Of a stretch of DNA of 34,089 nt, positions 1 to 7,758 are shown piece by piece; the first letter of the stretch is position 1, and every line of letters starts with the position of its first letter. A program made the translations under genes and the position numbers. The DNA is from Bacillus sp. AFS041924. GTDB lineage: Bacteria; Bacillota; Bacilli; Bacillales; Bacillaceae_G. The stretch lies in NCBI RefSeq assembly GCF_002577195.1, contig NZ_NULG01000031.1:1-34089 (forward strand). The letters run 5' to 3'. Under the pieces are notes generated by a model. That model did no database searches, was not told the DNA's origin, and worked only from the letters and a program-made list of their open reading frames with translations.

Positions 1-544
1 AGTCTTTTTTCAACAGCATTGAAAAAGTAAATTCCCATAAAAACCTTGATTTTTATAGCTAAAGTGGGGATGGAGATTTTTGGAAATCGGACTTTTTCAA
101 AAATCATAGGGTTTTTCAGTGGCCTCAAGCGAGCATCCTAGAGTGGAAATCAACAAAGTACTTATTTATATAGATAAAGTTTACATAAATAACCAAAATA
201 AACTTTCCGTTAAAAAACAGATAAAATAGTTCTTTTTATTCTTTCCAAAATTATCCAATTACTCCATTTGTACTAACTTCAAATCTTCAATTGACAATTC
301 TTTACAGTACTTTACAATTAAAATGTAAGGATAATTTAATATTCGACATCTATTAATAATAATAAAACACTTGTTCTTAGTAGAGAAAATCTTTACTTAT
401 TTTTTTCTTTATAGACTACTATTTTTCAAGTAAAACAGTAGAAAAAATGTATGACAAAAGAAATAAATTTAGTTCGGTCTTCTAATATCTGCTGTATAAG
501 AATAAATGTAAATTAGTGATTTCAGCACAAGATAGGAGGAAGTT
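1..544. other. Gene-free left edge with a degenerate intergenic repeat
   Basis: I see no credible ORF in this stretch. Roughly 100-160, read on the minus strand, begins GTTGATTTCCACTC and runs through a GCTCGCTT core, which resembles a dispersed intergenic sequence common in Bacillaceae (remembered pattern, not checked). The last ~60 bases hold the ribosome site of the next gene (GGAGGA, 535-540). No confident promoter was found for that gene, and no ECF-type AAC/CGTC pair precedes it. Confidence 0.35.
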
Positions 545-1834
545 ATGTCAATTTACAATGGAAAACTTATTGAGCTATTATCAATCGAGCAAAAATTCGA
601 TAAATCCTTTTTACATATTAACCTATTATTTAATCAAGAAATTGAACTTCATTGGGAAATTGACAACGAAACCGCCAGTCAGTTGAAATCAAAAATTATG
701 TTTGACAAAAATTGTAAGTATAGTCTTTCATTATGTAGTTCGTGGGATGAGGATAAAAATCAGTTTAATAGTTTCGTAACTAAAACAACTAATGATGACA
801 GTGAGAAAATCTATTTTACTTGTTCTGAAGAGTATCATCTTCAGCTTCATTCTATTAAAAATATGAAGGATCTTCGAATAATAATCGACCTACCTTATTT
901 GTCCCTTACTAGATCCAGTTCTAAAAAAGAGAAAGATAACTCTAAACGATATAAACTGTATGGTTGGGTTACTGTTGCTGCTATTAGTCTTCTATCAATT
1001 ATTTTCATAGGTTATAAGAGTCAGACTTGTCTATCAGAATCTTTATTCTGCGGTAAAAAGCCAGCAAAAGCTGAAAGTGTCACAAAGGTACAAAACGTAA
1101 AAGTACCAGAAAAACAACTAACTCAACAAAAACAAGATCCGAAAAAATCTTCTATTAAAAACGTCTCCAAACCGAATGTGAAATCAAATGAGCCAGATGT
1201 TAGATACGCAATTAAAAAAGACCAAAATAAACCAGTCCAATCAATTTATCCGACTGTAAAGTTAAATAATGTGGTTTCTTATAGTATCCCAAAAGGTAGC
1301 GTTGCTCTTACTTTCGATGATGGTCCATCGATCTATTCGAAGAAAATCGTAAATGTATTAAAAAAATACAAAGTTGGCGGAACTTTTTTCTATATTGGAG
1401 AAAATGTTCAAAGATATCCTGATTGTGTCGAATACGCATATTCTAATGGTTACTCAGTTGGAAGCCACTCAATGTACCATAGAAACTTCGGAAACCGGTC
1501 GTCTAAAAACCAAGAAAATGATCTCGTTCAAACAAATAATTTAATAAAAAATATTACAAAACAAGACACAGTTCTTTTTAGACCACCATACGGGTCAAAA
1601 AATCAGGCAACTATCGAATTAATGCAAAAACACCAATTTAAAATGGTCTTATGGAATAAAGATACTGAGGATTGGAAAAACCGAAATACAAACACAATTA
1701 TTCATTATGTAAAAAACCATACTGAATCTGGGAGTATCATTCTACTCCACGAAACTAAACCATCTTTAGATGCATTGCCTCAAATTATTGAATATCTTCA
1801 ATCTAAAAATTTAAAAATAGTTAATTTAAATTAG
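545..1834 (+). CDS. Membrane-anchored polysaccharide deacetylase (NodB domain)
   Basis: This 429-residue protein ends in a NodB/carbohydrate-esterase-4 domain that removes N-acetyl groups from peptidoglycan or another amino-sugar polymer outside the cell. Catalytic signatures are clear: TFDDGP with D258 and D259, the metal-binding SHSMYH with H308 and H312, then RPPYG, and LLHET near the end. Residues ~139-157 form a single hydrophobic segment preceded by Lys/Arg, so about 138 N-terminal residues are probably cytoplasmic and the esterase domain extracellular, joined by a Lys/Gln-rich linker (~170-235). That N-terminal part has no domain I recognise. The start is supported by GGAGGA upstream of ATG. 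It stands alone, with its own terminator, about 1.5 kb before sigV-rsiV-oatA; deacetylation and O-acetylation both protect against lysozyme, so a shared role is plausible but inferred. Confidence 0.88.
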   Translation: MSIYNGKLIELLSIEQKFDKSFLHINLLFNQEIELHWEIDNETASQLKSKIMFDKNCKYSLSLCSSWDEDKNQFNSFVTKTTNDDSEKIYFTCSEEYHLQLHSIKNMKDLRIIIDLPYLSLTRSSSKKEKDNSKRYKLYGWVTVAAISLLSIIFIGYKSQTCLSESLFCGKKPAKAESVTKVQNVKVPEKQLTQQKQDPKKSSIKNVSKPNVKSNEPDVRYAIKKDQNKPVQSIYPTVKLNNVVSYSIPKGSVALTFDDGPSIYSKKIVNVLKKYKVGGTFFYIGENVQRYPDCVEYAYSNGYSVGSHSMYHRNFGNRSSKNQENDLVQTNNLIKNITKQDTVLFRPPYGSKNQATIELMQKHQFKMVLWNKDTEDWKNRNTNTIIHYVKNHTESGSIILLHETKPSLDALPQIIEYLQSKNLKIVNLN

Positions 1835-1863
1835 AAAGGGCCGATCTCACGCGCCCTTTTTTT
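1835..1863 (+). terminator. Rho-independent terminator of the deacetylase gene
   Basis: AAAGGGC pairs with GCCCTTT across a short loop and is followed by a run of T. It begins directly after the stop codon. Confidence 0.8.
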
Positions 1864-2055
1864 GAATATTTTAAATATACAAAATCATTCACACCTAGTG
1901 GCTCATATGGGGGTAGTATCTAGATGCGTTTTTCATTTGCAGTTTTGCACTTTTACTTTTTTACACTCCCTATTTAAAAGAGCACTCCTAAACTAATGGT
2001 AATCTTTAAGCGCACTCTTCCATTCAAACGTTTGTTTAAAAATAGATTGAATCCT

Positions 2056-2412
2056 CTAATTTCCGAAAAATCTTTCACTCGTTAATTCTAAAAAGTATGA
2101 ATGTCTATCTTCTTCATTGGACGATTCTCTATTCACAAAGCCTTTATTAATAAAATTATATCTCTCTAAAAGTTGGATAGATTTTGGCTTTTTAGTCTGA
2201 ACAGATCCTTTTATAATATGTAATTCAAGTGTTTTAAAACCAATCTAACACTGCTGTTATTGCTTCTTGCATGATCCCTTTTCCTTGGAGCCCTGGTGAA
2301 AGTTCATATCCAATTTCACCTTTAGACTGCTCGATTCCTCATTATTCATTTGCCTTAAAATAATCTGTCTGTGACTAATTTTGGAAATGGTTTGAAATTA
2401 AATTCTTTTCAT
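2056..2412 (-). pseudogene. Decayed GNAT (RimJ-type) acetyltransferase
   Basis: Translating the minus strand piecewise recovers the skeleton of a GNAT N-acetyltransferase. An N-terminal piece reads FPKLVTDRL then, after a frame change, ILRQMNNEE, which is the usual opening of RimJ-type enzymes. The acetyl-CoA region follows as GEIGYELSPGLQGKGIMQEA, then after another frame change the C-terminal part (LLERYNFINKGF and onward) to a TAG at 2056. Roughly 60-70 residues of the central domain, which normally lie between the two halves, are missing. With at least two frameshifts and an internal deletion the gene cannot make a working enzyme. Identification rests on motif reading by eye. Confidence 0.75.
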
Positions 2413-2414
2413 AG

Positions 2415-2441
2415 AAAAAGCACTACTTTAAAGTAATGCTT
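2415..2441 (-). terminator. Terminator of the ferritin-like gene
   Basis: On the minus strand AAGCA..TACTT pairs with AAGTA..TGCTT, followed by a T run. It lies 11 bases past the stop of the ferritin-like gene. Confidence 0.7.
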
Positions 2442-2451
2442 CGTTTATGGT

Positions 2452-2901
2452 TTATTTATTTTTGATCATGTAATATAAAAACCAATTAGCATGAATGCCA
2501 TCTTCAATAGCTGCTCGGTAAAATATATTTTTAACGGTTTGATTCGTTGCGCTGTCAGCAATTTTCAAATAAAAACGACTATCGTATTGTTCTCCAATAA
2601 ATGAACCTTCAATACCTTGTTTAAAGGTTTTGCCACAGACTTGTGTAATCTTTGCATCAAGTGTTTTTCCAGTTAAAATTCGATAAATTTGTTGAAAAGC
2701 TTGATAGTGTTTAATATCATCTTCACGAATTTCATTAATAACTACTTTTGTAGCATTGTCTGGTGCTTGTTGTGATAATTGTGCAAGGCAATTGATCGCA
2801 TTATATTTTAAGTTTATCGCTTTTTCAATGTCTGCTTCTAATTGTGGGTCCACCTGTCTATAATAATCATAATAATAGTTTGGATGTTGATAAGAATACA
2901 T
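2452..2901 (-). CDS. Ferritin-like (rubrerythrin-type) four-helix protein
   Basis: This 149-residue protein has the spacing of Glu and His expected of a ferritin-like di-iron four-helix bundle: EADIEKAI in the first helix, REDDIKHYQAF in the second, FIGEQYDSRFY in the third and AIEDGIHANWF in the fourth. The N-terminus is rich in Tyr (MYSYQHPNYYYDYY), as in several spore-associated Bacillus proteins. The start has a strong GAGGAGGGG site. Such proteins bind iron or handle peroxide; here the exact activity is unknown. It has its own terminator. A sequence resembling a SigK promoter lies just upstream, which would fit a spore protein, but that is inference. Confidence 0.72.
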   Translation of the reverse strand: MYSYQHPNYYYDYYRQVDPQLEADIEKAINLKYNAINCLAQLSQQAPDNATKVVINEIREDDIKHYQAFQQIYRILTGKTLDAKITQVCGKTFKQGIEGSFIGEQYDSRFYLKIADSATNQTVKNIFYRAAIEDGIHANWFLYYMIKNK

Positions 2902-2927
2902 ACCTTCCCCTCCTCTTTATCCCATAT

Positions 2928-2956
2928 TACTTTATGGTCAATAAAAGAATTGGGTG
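2928..2956 (-). promoter_or_regulatory. Possible SigK-type promoter of the ferritin-like gene
   Basis: On the minus strand CACC is followed after 16 bases by CATAAAGTA, matching the remembered SigK pattern (AC, then CATAnnnTA). The start point would lie about 20 bases before the ribosome site and ATG. Such a short pattern can occur by chance in AT-rich DNA. Confidence 0.25.
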
Positions 2957-3084
2957 CACGTCTAATTAAAGGTTGCTGTAGGATCTCACCTAAATAGCAA
3001 AATATTAATTGAAAAACAAGAAGTAGGAAAGAATAAACAAAGGGTAATGTACATGAGGTTATATAGTGATTAGGAAAAATAATT

Positions 3085-3118
3085 GGCAAGGGTTTTATAT
3101 CCTTGCTTTTTTATTTTT
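3085..3118 (+). terminator. Terminator-like hairpin with no clear gene before it
   Basis: GCAAGG (3086-3091) pairs with CCTTGC (3101-3106), followed by TTTTTTATTTTT. No recognisable plus-strand gene precedes it. A 36-codon open frame (2966-3073, no start codon) ending just before it may be the remnant of one. Confidence 0.55.
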
Positions 3119-3273
3119 CGCTGGAACCGTCTAAAACATATATTAACAGACTTTTTTTATTAATTTCTTACTGTCCATATACCAGCATCGGCATACTACT
3201 ATTTTGAGTATTTTTACCACTTATTTCAAGGCTAATAGCTAGTAAAAATTCACTTAAATATTTTTTACTTTTT

Positions 3274-3316
3274 ATAAAACTTTTTCGAATGGGTATACGT
3301 CTTTTAATTGTATACC
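3274..3316 (+). promoter_or_regulatory. ECF sigma promoter of sigV with overlapping inverted repeat
   Basis: A -35-like ATAAAAC (3274-3280) is followed after 17 bases by CGTC (3298-3301), the AAC/CGTC architecture of ECF promoters and close to the autoregulated sigV promoter of B. subtilis as I remember it. The inverted repeat GGTATAC (3292-3298) ... GTATACC (3310-3316), with an 11-base gap, overlaps the -10 region and start site. It could be a binding site for another regulator, which is inference. Confidence 0.6.
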
Positions 3317-3355
3317 TTCTTAGATACGTATCTTAATAAAGGAGCTCTTTAAAAA

Positions 3356-3841
3356 ATGAAGGGGAAATCAACCTTAGAAAAGGAACTTGTAGATTTTATT
3401 ATTAATAATAAAGCTGATTTTTATCGGTTGGCATATAGCTACGTTAAAAACTCAGAAGATGCTGTGGATATATTACAAGATTCTATTCAAAAAGCCATTT
3501 CCTCTAAAGATAAGTTGAAAAACGAACAATCTTTAAAAAGCTGGTTTTATAGAATTGTAGTAAATACATCATTAGATTTTTTGAGAAAACAGAAAAAAAT
3601 AACGGTAATGGATGAGGAGACAATTGAGTTATATTCTCCAGGACAAGATGATAATTATGCGGACATTGATTTAGAAAGATCATTAGAATCTTTACCGACT
3701 AAATATCGGGCTGTAATTGTCCTAAGGTATTTCGAAGACTTAAAGATTGAAGAAGTTGCTGAAATTTTACAGGAAAGCCCAAATACAATAAAGACTCGTT
3801 TATATAAAGCTTTAGAAATACTCCGGATTAAAATGAAATGA
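3356..3841 (+). CDS. sigV: ECF RNA polymerase sigma factor SigV
   Basis: A 161-residue ECF sigma factor. Region 2 is at residues ~15-80 (FYRLAYSYVKN, DAVDILQDSIQKA, SWFYRIVVNTSLDFLRKQKK) and region 4 at ~105-158 (LPTKYRAVIVLRYFEDL, then the helix-turn-helix AEILQESPNTIKTRLYKALE). It closely resembles B. subtilis SigV in length and in blocks such as DFLRKQKKI and VMDxETIE. In that system SigV is activated by lysozyme and drives oatA. The next gene encodes its anti-sigma factor and oatA follows, which supports the assignment. An ECF-type promoter upstream implies autoregulation. Confidence 0.93.
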   Translation: MKGKSTLEKELVDFIINNKADFYRLAYSYVKNSEDAVDILQDSIQKAISSKDKLKNEQSLKSWFYRIVVNTSLDFLRKQKKITVMDEETIELYSPGQDDNYADIDLERSLESLPTKYRAVIVLRYFEDLKIEEVAEILQESPNTIKTRLYKALEILRIKMK

Positions 3842-3861
3842 ATTTTTAGGAGGCTATTTAG

Positions 3862-4737
3862 TTGGATAAAAAATTAGAAAAATTAAGATCGGACTATAAA
3901 AATGTCCCTATCCCTGATAATCTGGACATGATTGTTAAAAAAGCAATTAAACGTTCCATGCGAAAAAAATTCCCTTTCAAGTCAATGACAGGTTTTGTTA
4001 CCGCTGCATTATTTGTTTTATCAATAAATACTAGCTCGACTTTTGCAAAAACATTATCGAATGTCCCAATACTTGGAAAAGTTGTTAATGTACTAACTTT
4101 TACTGAATATACATTAGATGAACCAACCTATAAGGCAAATTTAAAAGTCCCTGCCGTCACTAATTTAAAAAATAAAGATTTAGAGCAAAGCTTAAACAAA
4201 AAATACTTAGATGAAAATAAGGAACTTTATGATCAATTTACGAAAGAAATCGAATACGTAAAAAAAGAAACTTCTGGTGCACACTTAGGAATTGATAGTG
4301 GTTATGAAGTTAAAACAGATAACGAGGACATTTTGTCCATCGGAAGATATGTTGTAAATACTGCTGCTTCTTCTTCAACCACTATGAAGTTTGATACGGT
4401 TGATAAGAAAAAAGAAATTTTATTATCGTTACCAATTCTTTTTAAAGATAAATCATATGTAAAAATAATTAGTGAAAATATTAAAGAACAAATGAATGAG
4501 CAGATGAAAAAAGATGAAAATAAGGTATACTGGATACCGGAAGCAAATCTTGATTACTCAATCGATCCTTTCACAAGCATGAAAGAAGATCAAAATTTTT
4601 ATATAAATAAAGATCATAAATTAGTTATTTCTTTTGATAAATATGAAATTGCCCCTGGTTACATGGGTGTGGTTGAATTCACGATTCCAACTGACATTCT
4701 TTCAAACATTTTAGTTGGTCATCATTATATAAGATAA
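3862..4737 (+). CDS. rsiV: Anti-sigma factor and lysozyme receptor RsiV
   Basis: RsiV is the membrane anti-sigma factor that holds SigV inactive and whose outer domain binds lysozyme. The 291-residue protein has a short cytoplasmic N-terminus (MDKKLEKLRSDYKNVPIPD, close to the B. subtilis form), one membrane segment at ~43-60, and an extracellular DUF3298-type domain ending in APGYMGVVEFTIPT, nearly the B. subtilis ending. The segment TSSTFA-KTL right after the membrane span fits the signal-peptidase cleavage site at which lysozyme-bound RsiV is cut in B. subtilis. The start is TTG at 3862, eight bases after AGGAGG. It lies 20 bases after sigV. Confidence 0.93.
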   Translation: MDKKLEKLRSDYKNVPIPDNLDMIVKKAIKRSMRKKFPFKSMTGFVTAALFVLSINTSSTFAKTLSNVPILGKVVNVLTFTEYTLDEPTYKANLKVPAVTNLKNKDLEQSLNKKYLDENKELYDQFTKEIEYVKKETSGAHLGIDSGYEVKTDNEDILSIGRYVVNTAASSSTTMKFDTVDKKKEILLSLPILFKDKSYVKIISENIKEQMNEQMKKDENKVYWIPEANLDYSIDPFTSMKEDQNFYINKDHKLVISFDKYEIAPGYMGVVEFTIPTDILSNILVGHHYIR

Positions 4738-4876
4738 CTTTAAAAATTTATAGGGCCGTTCTCAGGATAAGAGATTTGGCTCTCTTTTTGAGCGAAACAA
4801 ACTACATTTTTCAATAAGCCAAATAGATATAGAACAGTCTGGCATAAAAAGCTATAAGGGGAAGGGGTAATTAGTA

Positions 4877-4990
4877 ATGAACTTAACGGTTCAAACGGTT
4901 AAGAAATTGGATTTTACAAGCGCTAAACATTTTTTTGAAGGAGAAATCGTTTACAAAATGTATAGACAAAGAGGCTATGATTATGTCTAA
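4877..4990 (+). CDS. 37-residue small ORF between rsiV and oatA
   Basis: An ATG at 4877, nine bases after GAAGGGG, opens a 37-codon frame beginning MNLTVQTVKKLDFTSAKHFF and ending RQRGYDYV. It overlaps the first eight bases of oatA in another frame. The product would be small, basic and aromatic-rich with no membrane segment. I do not recognise it. The good ribosome site and the overlap suggest it is translated and may couple translation into oatA, acting as a leader peptide or small partner; that role is inference. B. subtilis has no gene at this position as far as I know. Confidence 0.5.
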   Translation: MNLTVQTVKKLDFTSAKHFFEGEIVYKMYRQRGYDYV

Positions 4991-7001
4991 TACAACTAAA
5001 CAGTTTCGTTATATGGCTGGATTAGACGGGCTTAGAGCTTTAGCAGTTTTATCAGTCATCGCATATCACTTGAATTTTTCTTGGGCTTCTGGAGGTTTCC
5101 TAGGAGTAACAGTATTTTTCGTACTTTCAGGCTATTTAATTACAGATCTTTTAATTGCGGAGTGGAGTATTAATAATCGGATTGACTTAAAACGTTTTTG
5201 GTTCCGTCGTGCAAAAAGACTGTTGCCTGGAATGTTTACATTACTACTTATCGTTATAGCATTTGTTTCTTTATTTAAATCATCTATGATCGGAAATTTA
5301 AAACAAGATTCAGTAGCAGCAATATTTTATTACAGTAATTGGTGGTATATTTTTCATCATCTTTCATATTTTGAATCATTTGCAAATCCATCATTATTAA
5401 ATCACTTTTGGTCGTTAGCCGTTGAAGAGCAATTTTATATCATTTGGCCAATCCTTACTCTATTAGGCTTAAAATATATTAAAAATAAAGATCGACTATT
5501 TTTGTTCACATTAATCGGTGCAGTTGTTTCTGCATTACTAATGGCTATTTTATTCCATCCTGGTAGTGATCCTAGTAGGGTTTATTACGGTACGGACACG
5601 AGAGCATTTTCATTATTAATAGGAGCAGCATTAGCTCTAGTATGGCCTAGTCGAAAGCTTACAAATAACGTTACAACATCTGGAAAAGTTTTAATCGATC
5701 TAGTTGGGATCGCAGGATTATTTATTTTTCTACTTATGGTCGGTAAAACAAATCAATATGATAGTTTCCTTTACCGTGGGGGAATGTTTCTATTATCTAT
5801 TTCCGCTGCTATGCTAATTGCAGCACTTGCTCACCCTACAAGTAAGATTGGTAGATTCCTATCAATGAGACCTTTGAAATGGATCGGATTACGTTCTTAT
5901 GGAATCTATTTATGGCAGTACCCTGTCATTATTTTATTTTCCTCAAAGGTTAACACAGGCGAATTTTCACTTTTAAGAGCCATTTTTCAGGTTACCTTGA
6001 TATTTGTTTTGGCAGCACTTTCCTATCGCTATATTGAAGACCCGATAAGAAAAGGTAAACTAGGCATTCTATGGAAGAACTTCCTCGCAGGAAATATTAA
6101 TTTAAAAGAATTCTTTTATAAACATATCGTTATGATTAGCACTTTTATTTTATTATCTGGTATCGCAAGCTTCGGATTATCTGCTCTTCCTGACGCTAAA
6201 GGAGCAAAAGCAAGTTCGCAAGTTGAATCTGTTCAATCTGTATCAACACAATCATCCGAAACAGTTGAAAACAATGTTAAAAAGCCTCCTTCAACTAATG
6301 TGGTTGATCATGATCAAGTAGCAACTAAGCCAATTCAGCAAAATGAAGATGATAAACCAGCAGCTCAAGACGAAAAGCCGGTTGTAAATCATACAAACCA
6401 GCAAAATCAGACAAATAATAATGGTCAAACAAAAGAAGACGAAAAACCGAATGCAAGTAACAACCAAACTTCGGATAACAATAAAGATAACGATAACAAA
6501 CCGGCTGTTACGAATAAATCGGTTAATTCAAATGATAGCGTATTTATCATTGGAGACTCTATTGTTATTAATGCGATTCCTGAACTGAAAAAAACATATT
6601 CATCTCTTTTTGTAAACGCCAAAATTGGTAGACAATTTACTGAAGCTAGTGGCATTATTCAACAAGCTAAAAGCACAAATTCGCTTGGTAATGTTGTTGT
6701 CATTGAACTTGGTACAAATGGTCCATTCACTGGAAAACAAATGTCTTCTCTAATTGAATTAATAGGAAAAGATCGAAAAATTTTATTTGTAAACACAAGA
6801 GTTCCTAGACCTTGGGAGTCTTTTGTAAATAAAACTTTAAGAGAAGTTTCAAGTAGATACCCTAATACTAGAGTTGTAGACTGGTATAGCGCTAGCGCAA
6901 ATCATAATTCATACTTTTCATCAGACGGTGTACATTTAAAGCCTAGCGGAGCAAAAGTTTTTGCTTCATTACTAACAAATGCAATTGAATCATGGAAGTA
7001 A
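4983..7001 (+). CDS. oatA: Peptidoglycan O-acetyltransferase OatA
   Basis: OatA moves acetyl groups across the membrane onto the C6 hydroxyl of N-acetylmuramic acid, making the wall resistant to lysozyme. The 672-residue protein starts with an acyltransferase-3 domain (~10-400) of about ten membrane spans, including AYHLNFSW with the likely catalytic H29, FWFRRAKRLLPG and SLAVEEQFYIIWP. A low-complexity Asn/Gln/Asp/Lys linker (~415-515) leads to an extracellular SGNH esterase-like domain with GDS at 524-526, the GTNGPF block and the D648/H651 pair in SSDGVHLKPSG. I place the start at ATG 4983 (AGAGG eight bases upstream) rather than an in-frame TTG at 4935. It closes the sigV-rsiV unit, as in B. 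subtilis. Confidence 0.92.
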   Translation: MSNTTKQFRYMAGLDGLRALAVLSVIAYHLNFSWASGGFLGVTVFFVLSGYLITDLLIAEWSINNRIDLKRFWFRRAKRLLPGMFTLLLIVIAFVSLFKSSMIGNLKQDSVAAIFYYSNWWYIFHHLSYFESFANPSLLNHFWSLAVEEQFYIIWPILTLLGLKYIKNKDRLFLFTLIGAVVSALLMAILFHPGSDPSRVYYGTDTRAFSLLIGAALALVWPSRKLTNNVTTSGKVLIDLVGIAGLFIFLLMVGKTNQYDSFLYRGGMFLLSISAAMLIAALAHPTSKIGRFLSMRPLKWIGLRSYGIYLWQYPVIILFSSKVNTGEFSLLRAIFQVTLIFVLAALSYRYIEDPIRKGKLGILWKNFLAGNINLKEFFYKHIVMISTFILLSGIASFGLSALPDAKGAKASSQVESVQSVSTQSSETVENNVKKPPSTNVVDHDQVATKPIQQNEDDKPAAQDEKPVVNHTNQQNQTNNNGQTKEDEKPNASNNQTSDNNKDNDNKPAVTNKSVNSNDSVFIIGDSIVINAIPELKKTYSSLFVNAKIGRQFTEASGIIQQAKSTNSLGNVVVIELGTNGPFTGKQMSSLIELIGKDRKILFVNTRVPRPWESFVNKTLREVSSRYPNTRVVDWYSASANHNSYFSSDGVHLKPSGAKVFASLLTNAIESWK

Positions 7002-7009
7002 AATGAGTA

Positions 7010-7037
7010 AAACCACAAGGAATTCCTTGTGGTTTTT
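7010..7037 (+). terminator. Terminator of the sigV-rsiV-oatA unit
   Basis: AAACCACAAGG pairs with CCTTGTGGTTT around an AATT loop and is followed by T-rich sequence. Confidence 0.85.
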
Positions 7038-7051
7038 ATAGTGGCTATATT

Positions 7052-7311
7052 TCATGAATCTGCTAGTTCAACGATGTCATGCGCGGTCTTATCCTTTAAT
7101 GATAGTAAACAGGATCAATAATAAAGCCTTCTTGTGGAGTTAATCACTTAATAGACTGTTTTTGTTCTTCAGTTATTTCTTTTAAGATTGAGTCTGCAGA
7201 AATCGAAATAGCATAAGTTTTTTGGTGGGGTATTAATTAAGATGCAAGAAAACTTGTATCTAATACACCGGTAGCCATGACATTTAGTATTTTTTTCTTT
7301 CTACTCTTCAT
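7052..7311 (-). pseudogene. Remnant 5' end of a secreted S8 (Vpr-like) serine protease
   Basis: The minus strand opens with a good ribosome site (AAAGGAGTG) and ATG at 7311, then MKSRKKKILNVMATGVLDTS, a signal-peptide-like start. The frame breaks at a TAA. Later pieces read SILKEITEEQKQSIK, stop, LTPQEGFIIDP and, after a frame shift, LLSLKDKTAHDIVELADS, then a stop. This is the pattern of the N-terminal propeptide of Vpr-like subtilases, where a 'LTPEQGF..P' block precedes 'VxVIVEL'. No catalytic domain remains. The identification rests on remembered family patterns. Confidence 0.6.
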
Positions 7312-7758
7312 GAAAAACACTCCTTTTACTAAATTAATTAAGCTTACAGATCATTAGGAAAGTCTCAAAGTCTAGGAATATAGAACACCATAAACTCTTT
7401 CGAAATGGCTAAATATACCTATCCAATTACTTTCCTCTCCGTCAGTAAATAGTGTAAAATAAAGTACAAATAACTCGAATACTTTAATACCAATTGTACT
7501 TGAGCTCTAGCACATGGTAAATTGAGGGAATTTTTTTAAGATGTTCAAGAGTAGATGTATTTTTCTATAAACTTTTCGTAAAAATTATCAGAATTACTTA
7601 AAATATCTGATATTTAATGACGTTTTTCTATAATACATTACAGGCGTATAACATTTAGTATACTTATAAGCGAATTAGTATTTTGAAATTGGGGGAATTA
7701 TAGTTTTCATTTACTCAAACTATATAATAAAGCTTTACTAAAAGGAGTAACTAATCGT
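7312..7758. other. AT-rich intergenic region
   Basis: I see no ORF with a ribosome site, no hairpin terminator and no repeat. The final part must hold the promoter of the XRE regulator; its ribosome site AAAGGAG is at 7740-7746. Confidence 0.4.

Noticed and set aside
545-1834. Membership of the deacetylase in the SigV regulon by promoter
   Set aside because: No AAC-N16/17-CGTC pair was found upstream, so the link rests only on proximity and function.
2838-3089. 83-codon minus-strand open frame overlapping the ferritin-like gene
   Set aside because: It overlaps the well-supported start and ribosome site of the ferritin-like gene in another frame and has no ribosome site of its own.
4764-4784. 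Weak hairpin between rsiV and oatA (AGAG..CTCT plus T run)
   Set aside because: The stem is only four to five pairs; I cannot tell an attenuator from chance.
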